Positions 1-12,226 are shown, counted from the first letter of the stretch. The stretch: 60,000 bases of DNA from Cristatella mucedo (GCA_009760855.2 WPIO01000008.1:11754001-11814000), one strand, 5' to 3'. Translations and numbers: made by a program. The notes: generated by a model from the sequence alone, not told the origin.

Positions 1-160
1 GACCATTTCGAGACCTTGCCCATTGCTCGCATTATTCCAAAGCCTAGATCTAGCAACTAGCTGGCATCATGACATCTCCTGACTTGACAAATTTAAAACA
101 AACGCTGCGGACGCGCCTGCTCCTCGCAGCTTTTGCCGGGTCTTCGTAAATTGTATACCT
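1..160 (+). mobile_element. LINE (CR1/L2-like) ORF2 3' fragment
   Basis: The extreme 3' end of a non-LTR retrotransposon ORF2. Read with gaps it follows the better copy at 7440-7590: a PKAW-like stretch, then a 'TSPDLT..LK' stretch (the fragment at 80-105 reads TSPDLTNLKQT). Stops and indels break the frame, so it is dead. It continues off the left edge of the window. It runs directly into the 3' end of a second, different LINE family at about 165, so one element probably inserted next to or into the other. Confidence 0.7.
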
Positions 161-164
161 GCTG

Positions 165-507
165 ACAGCTTTCGCTTAAGCTTTGCTCTGCACGTCCTGA
201 ACTGTGGAACTCGCTTCCACAATTCTTACGCAACGACAACTACTCTCCTACTGCCGACTATGGCACATCTTTTTCAGCGGTCCTGAGAGGCTACTTCCAT
301 GCCACTCACCACTTCAACTGCTCTCCTGACTCTGCTAAGCTTCCCACTTTCTCTTTGTTGCATGAGACGAAGTCTGATGGCTACCGAATGCGTACCGAAA
401 GCCGCTTAGGCTGTGAGTGCGCAATACAAAACTCCCCTGCGTAACACCCACATGGTCTGTATGACTTTGTGGAGTTACAGACGGAGATACATTACATTAC
501 ACTACAT
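165..507 (+). mobile_element. Second LINE family (family B), 3' end
   Basis: In one frame around 200-300 it reads FALHVPELWNSLPQFLRND, the usual 'F....P..WNSLP..LR' end of a LINE ORF2 protein. The same DNA recurs, diverged, at 29260-29560, including the terminal 'gagttacagac' segment. This copy ends in an (ATTAC)-type short tandem tail at about 485-507. Only the C-terminal part and 3' UTR are present; the reverse transcriptase core is absent. The family name is not assignable from the sequence alone. Confidence 0.6.
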
Positions 508-852
508 TAATCTATGGCAATAGTTATATGCATCCTCTACAGCTTATGGAATTTCTTAGAAAGAGATAAAAAAAATTCTGTGGGCACAATGCATAGGAAA
601 TTATCATTGTCGGCCGTAAATTCGGGAAATTATCGAGCCATCCAAGTGCGAACGTATGTGGTGGCAGGTTAAAAAAGGGGGCTGATAGTTGGCGACATGC
701 TGGAATTTAGTTTGGCATCCTAGCACAGTTTGATGATTTTGACCACTACTTTCGTCGAGGCTAAATCACCTCTTTCGAGCTTTTTACTTAAGTAGACCAG
801 GCCGTGAGCCTACGCAAGCCAAGTAGGGCTTTCTGAACGTGAAACCGTTCGA
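508..852. other. No recognisable feature
   Basis: AT-leaning sequence between the family B tail and the CT microsatellite. No coherent reading frame, repeat match or RNA gene seen. Confidence 0.5.
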
Positions 853-2424
<1,572 letters not shown>

Positions 2425-2517
2425 TCACGTGGATGTCGTCGCGTCCAAGGTCAGGCGGAGCCTGTTGAAGGATCGCACCGAGCCGTCGTGGCCGGACAAA
2501 TAAAGCATGGCGTACAG
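2425..2517 (-). pseudogene. Possible second exon of the SDR relic
   Basis: Read on the minus strand from 2517, in phase with the exon at 3272-3093, the frame gives LYAMLYLSGHDGSVRSFNRL and then reaches a TGA at 2427-2425. In retinol-dehydrogenase-type SDRs the segment after the first Rossmann helix reads roughly 'M.LDLS....SVR.F', with an acidic residue that binds the adenine ribose or stacks near the adenine. Here the expected Asp is Tyr, but 'LS....SVRSF' is in the right order and spacing. An AG dinucleotide precedes 2517, as an acceptor would require, but the pyrimidine tract is weak. It could be coincidence. Confidence 0.35.
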
Positions 2518-3092
2518 CTCGGAGCTGCTCGAGGAGCAGTGACGGCCCGAGGAGAATGATTCGCGTTCTCGTCCGGGCTCCTGGGGGACCACTATTCAAT
2601 AAGCTGACTTGATAGGACAAGCTATTTGTCTGCCTCGATATAAAAAAAAAGTGCTATTCGCTCGATCGCTTTTCTGAAAAGCATTAGCAAAAGTGCATGA
2701 TATAAGATTGGGTGGTGGATTATTTATTGCGTGAATATTGGCCGGGTTAAACTATATAGAATATGAACTTCAGAGGGCTCGTTAGGATCGGCTCATTTCA
2801 GCTTTGTGATTTCAGCATTCACTTAAGAGCCTTAGGCGCAATAAAGCCTTAGGCACAAACTGTGGGTCGAAGCTATCGTTTGCTGGACTCACGCTCAGCT
2901 CCACACAAAACGCTCGAAGCAGTGCAAGCTCCGCTCCACGTGACGGTCGTACCACAAGGTCGACCAGTGAAGGCGAATGGGTGCCAGCAACCTCAACGTA
3001 GGCTGGCCGCTGCCAACGGCTGCTACTGACAAGCGAAGCTCAGCCGGGAGGGACGACCGCAAACCGAATGCCGAAACTACGTCGTCGCTCAC
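2518..3092 (-). other. Putative intron of the SDR relic
   Basis: Sequence between the gtgagc donor (3092 downward) and the tentative acceptor before 2517. It contains an AT-rich centre and no other SDR-like segment. The open frame continuing past the donor to 2895 shows no SDR similarity, which supports reading it as intron. Confidence 0.35.
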
Positions 3093-3272
3093 CTCCATGA
3101 ACGTGGCCAAGGCGTTCGGGTTGCCCTCCTTGATCCGTTGAACGGCAGCCTCACCACGGGCCTTATCGCGGCATGTAAGGACGACGTCATTGCCGCCCTC
3201 GCACAAGCACCGGGCTGCCTCTTACCCGATTCTGCTGTCGGCGCCAGTCACGATGATCACGCGGCCAGTCAT
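3093..3272 (-). pseudogene. Short-chain dehydrogenase (RDH-like) N-terminal exon, with stop
   Basis: From an ATG at 3272 (preceded by an in-frame TGA) the minus strand encodes 60 codons. The first 16 are MTGRVIIVTGADSRIG. A TAA at 3224-3222 follows, and then the frame continues with EAARCLCEGGNDVVLTCRDK...RGEAAVQRIKEGNPNA...FME. This is the classical SDR Rossmann start of the retinol dehydrogenase 11-14 group: beta-1, the TGxxxGIG dinucleotide-binding loop, the alpha-B helix, then the 'V.L.CRD..RGE.A...I' segment that contacts NADP. Two lesions are visible: the Lys expected after GIG is TAA, and the first Gly of GIG is Arg. The exon ends with GAG followed by gtgagc, a good splice donor, in phase 0. 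The catalytic Ser and YxxxK are not found. The product would be an NADP-linked oxidoreductase if repaired; as read, it is a pseudogene or contains a sequencing error. Confidence 0.75.
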
Positions 3273-3600
3273 TCACTCCACGGCTGGCCGACACTGCAGC
3301 AAGCACCAAGTCAGCGAAACTCGAGTGAGCGCACGATGTTCAGCCCCTACAGGCTAGGCTCGAAACCAGCGGCGGCTCGTTCTCGAAGCAGGTAGGTGAG
3401 CGAGAGAATTCGGTGAGTCAGAATGGACCCACACTGTGCTGGCTGGCGACAGCACAGTCGGACGAGCTGGCCTGCCACCGATGCACCAATTGCGTATTTC
3501 AGTGTTTCGCCAGAACATATGATTTGCATTTCTAGCAATTTTTACAACAAATCGTCATGCTAAAACGCTGCCTTTCTTACCAGGTGTAAAAACATGCGAA
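3273..3600. other. Upstream flank of the SDR relic
   Basis: No promoter element was recognised with confidence. No repeats or coding sequence identified. Confidence 0.4.
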
Positions 3601-3639
3601 ATGACCCTTTTTTGTAGTATCTGAGGTAATACATGTTTT

Positions 3640-4215
3640 CCGACATAGTCACCGTTCTTGAGGAATATGATATTTTAGTACCACCAGAGCACTGCAAAGT
3701 AAGATTTCCTGGATGCATCAAGTATCCTACTCTCTAAGAATTAATTTTTAGGAATCATAAAGAATTTGAAGCATTCTATTTTGAGCATGCGCAACAATAG
3801 GCTTGATATGATTCGACGAGATGCAAGAAATCCATGACACAGTGGAAAGGAAAAACCATATACCACCGTTTCTGATAGTCGGGTAGCTAAGAAATATTTA
3901 AAATTATTTTCTAACCCTCACATTTTCAGTTCCATTTGTTAGATTAAAATAACTTTCACAATTTTAATAAAAACGCATGCATGTCATGGTTTAGCGTCTC
4001 AGGTGCTTGCCAAAACATCTATAGCACTTTATGCCTACAGGTTTTTTTCATCAGGAGACATAGTTGGCTGGTTTCTAGCACTAACTGCACTACTGATTTC
4101 TTTCACAGTCTCAAACCATTTCCGGCCTACGCCAGCGCATGCGAAAAACCAGGTTTCTCATACCTTAAACACTTCCAAACTAGTGCCAGACACAGTCATT
4201 GAGATATGAGGGAAT
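3640..4215 (+). repeat. Dispersed repeat C, copy 1
   Basis: Alignable with gaps to 23580-24130. Shared landmarks in the same order are 'ttttgagcatgc.caac.atagg', 'catcagg..ac.tagttggctg', 'tttctagc/ctcgctctaa', 'cagtctcaaa/agtctcgaaac' and 'gcatgcg.aaaa..ag.tttctca'. No protein-like frame survives, so the family is unclassified. It could be a DNA transposon internal region or a LINE UTR. Confidence 0.6.
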
Positions 4216-5904
4216 ACCTATCACAACCAAAAGCTCTTACTTCGTTGAGTTCTGATTGTGTAACCAAAATAATTTCTTCGAAAAAGCTGCTGTTCAGTTC
4301 CGAACCTACCTGAAACCGTCAAACAAAATAATTTGACACTTTTTTACATCTAGTAAGATAACCAAGTTCGTATCATGCAGAATTTTAAATATGTATCGCT
4401 ACCTCATATTAGCCCTACCTTGTGTTTGTTTGGCCTCGATTTTTTAAAACTCAGCGAGTTTCTGGCCTGTATAAATTCCTAGAGTGCGTCTGGTTAGCAC
4501 TTAATGTTACGGCTCTAAAAAAGAGATTTACTTCTCCTGCATAAATATACAAATTTATTCTCTAGTGTAATCATTATTAGTATTGTCATATACTGCTTTC
4601 TTTTCACCAATTCTCTTCTCAAAAAAGGTTAGCTGATTTAGTAGCCTCCTCGTTTCTTTTCAGCAGCCTTCGAAGAGATTGCATAGTTCTAGCGCATGTT
4701 GAAATTTAACCAGGATTTTGATTTGCCAAATGTAGTATAGACTATTGCTCTATTGAGCGTAGGCAAACAGATAAATTTACTCAAATTATTTTTGAAGTGC
4801 ATCGCTTTAAAAATCACAGAATCACAGATTCAGAACCGAGTCGTTGTGCTCTCAGTCGCGTCAAAATTTTCAAGTAAACTTGTGTATTTCATAAAGTTAC
4901 ACGGGCTACTGGCTAGTAACGCTTGTAAAGAGTTTTCGACTGACGTGACGACGTGATTCCGTTCGATTCTTAGGAGAATCCTTAAAATGCGAATAATCTT
5001 TTTTGAGAACGGCCGAATGATTATTGATTCTTGCTTTCAAACGTATAAATAATTAGATTCTGATTGTTTTAAATTATTGGGTTGATATTTTTAATCAGAC
5101 AGTAAAAAAAAGAGGCATGAAGCAGAGTCAACAGGTGATCCCTGGGTAACCATAGAAACGAACATTGAGCGGTAATTGTTTGGGGTTAGTCATGCTACCA
5201 ACCAAACCAAAAGAAAGATAAATTAAATGAATAAAAGAAACCGTACGTTTAGTTTTTTGTAAATAAAGCTATTCTAAGAAGCGAAGAGCCTGACACGCAT
5301 GACTGCAATGCATGGATTTCTTGCATGTTCCTTAATTTTGTGAATAAATACATGAGAAACGGTTTAATTTAGGAAAGGTCTAAGACTGAGCAGCTCTTTG
5401 AAGCGGCGTACAGGGAAACGTACGTGCTCCCTGCTTGGATGTTTTCGCTCATCGTCATTGCCCGATGATGCACGCGGCAAATTGTTCCCCTAAAAAAAAT
5501 GCCAGGCCAGACTGTAGCAGCACTCACAGTAAAAAAACGGCTGACCTAAATATAAAAAAAAGCCTTGACCTAGACCTGGCGTGACACGATATCGCCATTT
5601 AGACGTTGGTCTATTTCATAAAGGGTAGTGCCCAGCCATCGCTCTATGTTGCTATACTAGGTGAAAGCGATCTCTTGTGGATCGTTCAGGTATTGGTCTC
5701 CTAGACGCACTGCTTACTCAAGCCTTTCTTAATAGTGTCGCTTATAGACAACGATGATCGGAAAAATGGACTCGGTAAGGACTCACCTACCGGTCGTTCG
5801 AAGCTCCAAAATAAACCCCGACAAGCTGTCAAAAACTCATCGCATGCTGGTCCCTACTGGACCTGGACCGCTGCACCTGAAACATGCATATTGTAGTCTT
5901 TAAT
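4216..5904. other. AT-rich sequence, no recognisable feature
   Basis: Frequent stops in all frames and only very short open frames. No microsatellite longer than a few units and no tRNA-like or rRNA-like segment. Confidence 0.5.
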
Positions 5905-6420
5905 AGTAATAATAATTCACTTGATAAATCCTCGTCAGAGAACTCAATTTCTGTCTAGACGCTTTACAACTGCTGCAAAAGAAGCACGATTGAATGGCTA
6001 GTGGTAGCATGCTCAATAAACAACAAGCATAGTATAGTTAGGGGTGACGTGCATAGGATCAGCATGCAAGTGTGGTTAGTGGCAGCCTGCAACAGTGTCA
6101 TCACGCATAAGCAAACAAAGAACGAATCACAAATAGATGAGTTTTTAGTTTCTTTTTAAATGTTGAGAAGTTAGGAGACGTCATGACGCAGGTCGGGCGT
6201 GAGCTCCAGGCTTTGGGAGCATACGAACTAAAGGCACAGTCTCCAAAGGATTTAAGGTTTGTACAAGGTATAATTAAACACTTACATTCCGAAAAGAGGG
6301 TGAAACTATGCTTAGCCTGGTGGGGGAGAAGATATGATAGGTAGGCTGGAGCCAAAGAATGAAGGGACCGGAAAGTGAGTGACAGAGCCTTCAAGTCGAT
6401 GCGTCGCCTGTCTTTAGTTT
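5905..6420 (-). mobile_element. LINE family A, 3' end copy
   Basis: Minus-strand CR1/L2-like ORF2 C-terminus (6448-6101), with LKALSLTFRSLHSLAPAYLS, PKAWSSRPTCVMTSP and FKKKLKTHLF, the same blocks as the copy at 7085-7830. The 3' UTR follows toward 5905: a degenerate terminal hairpin (about 5940-5970), then an ATT-rich tail at 5905-5920. Strongly 5'-truncated; the reverse transcriptase core is missing. Confidence 0.85.
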
Positions 6421-7084
6421 CTAAAACCTCGACCTCGGGATCATGCAAGCTGGCCTGCCTCCATGCACTTACACAGCCGCGATATTCTTGCTTTCCGACA
6501 TCTATGTCACATCAGCAGAGCCCCACCGACGGAAGCCAAAATGCTCTCTCGAGTAGCGCCCAGCAGCATCTGGCGGCCATCAAGACGCTAGTGTGACGAT
6601 GACTTCGCATCGTCTCTAGGCTAAGCTGCTGCAAGCTGTACTGGACTTTAAAGGCGCGAGCGTCACGCGACAGATCCGACGCGCCGCCAAAAGGTCTGTC
6701 TTCTTAAGGCAGCGGCTCATCCTTTCACTCTGGCAGCGGCCGAGTCTCAGAAGTCACCAGTCGCCGCTCGTGCGCTATCGGTTGCCGCGAATGCGAAACG
6801 GAGCCGTGAGAGGTTGCTTTAGGCTGCTGGCAAAGGCACTTAGGAACACGAGCGGGTGTGCATTCCCTAGTTTGGCTGAGCGGAGACCGGTTTGATTTGG
6901 CCCTCACACAGCCATCCCCCACCTGGGCGTCAGCCCAACCGCCCATCCTCATGCCAGCCCTTGTGGTGTCTGAATGTCAAGACCAATTGAAATTCGTTTA
7001 GATGAGCCGCGGTGCTGTCTCCGTTTTCCGCTCTGCTCTGCTTACCACAAGCGTTAGGTTTGATGGTGCTGGAGTTGGCGAGCT
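6421..7084. other. No recognisable feature
   Basis: Moderately GC-rich interval between two LINE copies in opposite orientation. The open frames on either strand show no family resemblance. Confidence 0.4.
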
Positions 7085-7830
7085 TCGGTTCTACGAGCAA
7101 AACTAAGTTGGTCCATGCATTCGTGACATCTCGTCTCGACTTCTGCAACTCACTGCTTACTGGCCTACCAGCATGTGCGATCAGGCGATTGCAGCTGGTG
7201 CAAAACTCTGCAGCTAGGCTTGTCTGTCGTGAGTGTCGCAGCTGCCACATTACTCCACTTCTCGCCGACCCGCACTGGATACCAGTCAAGCAACGGATTG
7301 ACTTCAAGGTTTTGTCGCTCACTCATAGGTCACTTCATTCTCCGGCTCCAGCCTATCTCTCCGACATACTCCCCCATCAGGCCAAGCATCGTACCACCCG
7401 CTTTTCGGAATCCAACAGTCTACAAATACCTCGTACAAACCTCAAATCTTTTGGAGACCGTGCATTTAGTTCGTATGCTCCCAAAGCCTGGAGCTCCCTC
7501 CCGACCTGCGTCAGAACATCCCCTGACCTGACCACATTTAAAAGGAACCTAAAAACACACCTATTTAGGACAGCATTTAGTGGGTCCCTGTGATTCGTCC
7601 TTGATGTGCTTATGCGTGCTGACACTGTGCATGCTGCCACTAACCACATTTGCATGCTGACCCTGTGCATGTCGCCCCTAGCCATGTTATTCATTTTGTT
7701 TGTTTTTTAAGCATGATTTTACTTACCATTCAATTGCATTTCCCTTTGCAGCAAATGTAAAGCGCCTAGAGAGAGATTAAGTTATCTGAGGGCGCTTTAT
7801 CAAGTACATTATTATTAGTATTATAAAATT
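7085..7830 (+). mobile_element. LINE family A (CR1/L2-like), best 3' copy
   Basis: The longest clean LINE frame in the window ends at a TGA at 7593. From about 7100 it reads KLVHAFVTSRLDFCNSLLTG, then a LQLVQNSAARLV block, HITPLLADPHWIPVKQRIDF, a LSLTHRSLHSPAPAYLSDIL block, PKAWSSLPTCVRTSPDLT and FKRNLKTHLFR. These are the thumb-like and C-terminal blocks downstream of the reverse transcriptase active site in CR1/L2-group elements. The 3' UTR ends with an 8-bp perfect hairpin (AAAGCGCC at 7759-7766, GGCGCTTT at 7791-7798) and an ATT/TTA tail at 7808-7826. The reverse transcriptase active site and the endonuclease are absent, so the copy is not autonomous. It is the reference copy for the other family A fragments. 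Confidence 0.92.
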
Positions 7831-7844
7831 ATCGTTGAGATACG

Positions 7845-7935
7845 TTTCTATTTTGCATATGTAGCAACATGCACTCTCATAGTTGAAATTGAAAAATTGA
7901 ATTGAATTAGGAAATTGTGATAATCAGGCTTTCGA
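7845..7935 (-). repeat. Dispersed repeat D, copy 1
   Basis: The stretch 'tgtagcaacatgcactctca' with its flanks matches the reverse complement of about 23385-23455 with a few substitutions and indels. The extent beyond about 90 bp is uncertain. Unclassified. Confidence 0.5.
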
Positions 7936-10349
7936 TCAACGAGATATTTAATTACGTATTTAAATGCTGCGGAGATGATCTCGGTGAAAAGGATACAAAT
8001 GACGACCCTGACCCTAATCCTGACCAGGACAGTAAGTCTTAGTGACGGTCTGCTGGTCGGTGAGTCATTGCGGCTGCTCAGCCTTTGCACAGCTATAAGA
8101 TTATATGCATCGCCTCCAATATTCAAATTGAATGTCGTGTACCCGGGATTTTTCGGCGATGCACGCTTGTGTTACAGCAAAAATCACAAAAATGCGGACC
8201 CCACAAAATAGTAGCGGGAAGGCAGACGTCAGTATTAAGGTGTATGATACGAGAGTTGCATAAGTCGACCGAAAATATTTAAAAACCACTTTACTAATTG
8301 TGTTTATGCGAATAAGGTACGTTCATGTTTGACTAAAGTGAGTGCAGGCAGCCGAGGACACGGCCGCAGTCAGTCCAGCAGTGCACAGCCGAATTTAACA
8401 GCGACAAGTGAAGACGCACGTATCTTGAAAAATGCCCGTGATATGCAACATACTAGGAAGACACTTGTAATTATTGGAATACATCAGCGCTCAGAGATGA
8501 GATGCTTGAAGTAATTGCTGAAAGCTCTTTTCCAGCTATAGTCTTACCTGTGATTGCCCATTTCTCCCCCTCCACACTTACTCCACGGTCGTCAAGTTGG
8601 GAACGTGGCAGATAATAGTGCCAAATAGCACGACGTCGTATCGTGAAAGATTCGTGTGCACAACGACAGCAACATGAAGATTTCCAAAATACCGACAATT
8701 CCAGTGACACGTGGCATTCCAAAGGCAGACTTTTTTTTAATGCACCTGTTAATCATTGTATTCTACTTTTTGTTTGACTTGAAAGCCAGTCTAGTATTAA
8801 CAAGGTGTAAGGGCAGAATATCCAGAACAGTCAGACTGCCAGTCGAGGCGCTCGATGCCGCTTAGAAGATGTACTTCGATGCGCAGATTGATATCAGCGC
8901 ATGCGCCCCGGTGTAACGCTGATTGAAGTGAAGCACGACTCGCTGTTGAGTGGTCAACTTGGGACGGCAATAGGCAACCGATTCAAAGCCAGCTAGTGTA
9001 CATGTGAATGTACATGTACGTGTACATGGGGACTGGCATCCCCTTGTGAACAGAGACAATGGCACTAGACGAGAGCGAGCAGAGGCACTGACTCACATCA
9101 TTGACTGCTGCAGATTGCTTGCAGTTGTAGGTCATAATTTTTTTTCGCCACCATATTCAGGCAATAGGTTGATACTCACATTCTCTCACAGTTAAACACT
9201 GTACCCAGTTCAAAATTCCGAGCCCGAGATGTTTACTGATTATGCCCGAGTTAACACCAGTGCCACATATGTTAAAGACTTAACAATCAAATCCTGTATA
9301 GGCAGCATAAAGAGACTTTGTACGAGTTCCTTTTTTTTAAATAGACGGGGTCAGCTTGCTGTGCAGCAAGACCTGTCTTGATTCTTGATCATTCTTTCTC
9401 CCACTACCTTCCTCGGATGTGATTGCACGCACCTTAGCAATGTAACCTTCTAGTAACATCTTTATGGTGGCAGTGATAGTACTCATGGTCATTAGGCAAT
9501 TTTTGCCATTCAAAACTAAAATCGAAAGAAATCATAAAAAGCATACCAAAGCCAACAGTATTCTGCCTGGTGTGACATGCAAGGCAATGGATGCAACTAT
9601 CGCCGAGCACCCCACCTTTAACCCAGAAAAAGATTAGGTTATTTCTCCAGTTTTTGTCCTCGATGATACCATGGACCGTCATCCCACCGAAAGTGAACGC
9701 ACATAGGTACTGTCACGGCTGGGCGTTGAAATCCCCAACTCTTATAGCTGGTCTCTAGAGAGATGTAGAAGCAGCACAGTAACGCAAAAGCCACAACAAA
9801 TACTTTTTTTAATCAACACATACGATAGCCCGTTGCTGCTTATACAACGAATTTCCACAGGAAATTACATCTCAAACGCGACGAAGTCCGTTACGCTTAA
9901 GAGCCACAGAATGAGCCATGAATTCAAGATAGCTCAGGGGCTCTGCCAAGCGCAGCGTGCGCCTAAGCAGAATGGGGATCCCACCTCAGCTCTCAAATCT
10001 CCGATAAACTGCAGTGCTGCACGACGGAATTCACTGGATATGGCACAATTCGCGAGAGTCAGTTTCTTAGCATGCTTGCACAGCTTGAGACTAGCCTTTC
10101 CAAATTGGCTTATGAAAAGCCGCTTTCATTCGGTACTTCAAAAGGAGATTCTCAAATGACACATAAAGAAAGAAGCCTAAGCCATGATGATTTTGAGAGC
10201 TCGAAAGAGCCGCTTGCTCGCTAGCACGAGCTCCTGCCAACCACAGGAGAGCAGGTTCGCTCGCGAGATAAGAGCATAAGCTATGAAATCTCAAACTGCG
10301 ATAGGACCTGAGCTCTGACTAGGCGTGCCTGACTACAGCAGATGGGGTA
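7936..10349. other. No recognisable gene; a few minor sequence oddities
   Basis: Unique-looking sequence. A GTACATG-rich stretch at 8998-9029 is locally self-complementary, and a short telomere-like 'ccctgaccctaatcctgacc' occurs at about 8005-8025. A minus-strand open frame at 9682-9434 (82 aa) has a normal-looking, Trp- and His-containing composition but matches nothing I know. Confidence 0.4.
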
Positions 10350-10624
10350 GGAGGAGAAAGAAGGAGGGGGAGAAAGGGGAGGGGGAGAAAGGGGAGGGGG
10401 AGAAAGGGGAGGGGGAGAAAGGGGAGGGGGAGAAAGGGGAGGGGGAGAAAGGGGCGGGGGGGGAGAAAGGGGAGAAAGGGGAGGGGAGAAAGGGGGGGGG
10501 GAAAGGGGAGGGGGAGAAAGGGGAGGGGGAGAAAGGGGAGGGGGAGAAAGGGGAGGGGGAGAAAGGGGAGGGGGAGAAAGGGGAGGGGGAGAAAGGGGAG
10601 GGGGAGAATGGGGGAGGGGAGGGG
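10350..10624 (+). repeat. 15-bp G-rich minisatellite
   Basis: Tandem units of AGAAAGGGGAGGGGG, with an irregular middle part around 10453-10505. All G-runs are on the plus strand, four or five long, so each unit pair could form a G-quadruplex. Because the unit is 15 bp, one frame reads as repeated GEGEK and the other strand as FSPSP. Both are repeat artefacts, not genes. Confidence 0.97.
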
Positions 10625-10804
10625 CAGTGTATCAAGAGAAGTGCGTGCTGGCTAGTTTCACCTGCCTGCAGTACGACTATGACTCGAGGACATCTGAATG
10701 CTTGGCGGTAGCGTGTGACGGCAATACTGTCCACACACGCATGTGCTTTCGCCGCCGTCCGAGCCAGTTGCTATGACAGTAGTTTTGCTGCTGCCTCTTA
10801 ATGC

Positions 10805-11290
10805 CTGAACTGTCCGGTACGATCGTGCATACTATGCATCATTTTCCGCTGCCGCATAGCTTAATAGGTTTGGGCCTCTCACGAAGATACCCGGGTGTCC
10901 GCGTCCAGTGTGACCTTTCGCTCGACGACTACATAAGCTCCGGGGTGAAGCTTGCCGATATTTTGCTAGGCAGCACTGCAAACGTTTACTTAAAAAGCTA
11001 GCATGCTTCGATAAGGGTATCGAAAGCTCGCATTTATGACATCTCGTCTAGACTTCTGTTGCTCTCTCCTTGCCAGTATTATACCTGTGCTTTGACGCTT
11101 GCAGATTGTGAAAAGCTCAGTAGCCTGGCTTTCCTGTTGTGATCAACTGAACTGCTGCGTTACACCATTTCTCTCAGACCTGTACTGGCTTCTCATCAAA
11201 CAGCTCATTGACTCAAGGTCCCGTCCTTCACTTTCGATCTCTTAACGGAGCTGCTTACTTGTCGGTCTTGCACTACCCTGCTTTTCTGAT
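10805..11290 (+). mobile_element. LINE family A fragment, degenerate
   Basis: One frame around 10885-10960 reads GVRVQCDLSLDDYISSGVK, matching the 'LGV..D..L.....I' block that follows the reverse transcriptase active site in CR1/L2 elements. At 11030-11290 the DNA follows family A ('gacatctcgtctagacttctg', then the 'cagctcattgactcaaggt' region) through several frameshifts. Broken beyond function. The terminal hairpin is not seen. Confidence 0.75.
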
Positions 11291-11435
11291 GTTGCTGATT
11301 AAATATGCATCAAAAAAGCCAAAAATCTGTTAGAAAACTATTTGTCAATAATCAGTCAATATGTTTCCTTTCCAGTCTGTGGTGCCTATCATAGATGTAG
11401 TTCGCTTAAGTGAGCTATACATATAGATTCCTATC

Positions 11436-11468
11436 ATCACTACTACTACTACTACTATTATTATTATC
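11436..11468 (+). repeat. (CTA)n/(TTA)n microsatellite
   Basis: Short ACT and ATT trinucleotide run. It may be the decayed tail of the LINE fragment ending near 11290, although about 140 bp of unassigned sequence lies between. Confidence 0.8.
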
Positions 11469-12226
11469 CTTCAGTGTCACTGCTGCCAATGCAAATGAAG
11501 AAGTGATGGATCAGTCAAATGGAAACGAGGTGAAAGCACGATTGAACACGGCCTCATGAGCATTAATAGAGAATGCACTTCATTGCCTAAGGGTTGGTGG
11601 CAGCACTGGTGCAGCTTGTTGTCACCACTTGCCTCTGCTAGGGATATAACTAGGGATTCTAACAGAATACGGCTAAATTAAAACCTAAACTTGCCTATAG
11701 TGAAGGCCCTCACATCGTTCATTATGCAGTCTTTTCAAAAAGAAAGGATATGTGTCTGGTTGGCCACGAAAGCGGAAAACGGGCCTCTAGAGATTATTCG
11801 TAGTTTGGAAAAACATTTTTTTGAAAAATTATTTTCTCAATATTTTCTCGATATTAACCCTTAAGAAGGGATTGGTGATCAATGCTATCAAACGCTGCAA
11901 AAGAGATTCAGCTGAGCTTGTAGAGAGACTCTGCCTAAGTCAGCAATTACTGAGCAGACCGTTGAACACTCGCAATATTGTGCTGACGCTGTGGAGTGAT
12001 TAACTCCAAAACCTGACTGAAACTTGCCAGATTTGATGTTTTCATGTGAGAGTGCCGATGGTCTGCCGCTTAAAGGTCACGTGTCCTTGATAGGAACGAC
12101 AGAGGAGAGACTGAGAGAAAGTTGCTGAAGTTCTCCTGGTCTGGTGTTGACTTCTTAACGAGTGACTTGACAACAGCATTCTTGAAAGATGCAGGGGCAA
12201 GACGTGAGGCTCGAGACACGTTTACC
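11469..12226. other. No recognisable feature
   Basis: Ordinary composition, short overlapping open frames only. Confidence 0.4.

Noticed and set aside
2467-2620. Reading of 2620-2234 (minus) as a 128-codon gene
   Set aside because: That frame has no family resemblance; the SDR-like residues are in a different frame of the same DNA.
8001-8028. Interstitial telomere repeat
   Set aside because: Only two or three imperfect CCCTAA/CCCTGA units; within chance.
8998-9029. GTACATG-rich palindromic patch
   Set aside because: Short and imperfect; low-complexity alternation explains it.
10325-10734. GEGEK-repeat protein and its antisense FSPSP protein
   Set aside because: Both are products of the 15-bp minisatellite.
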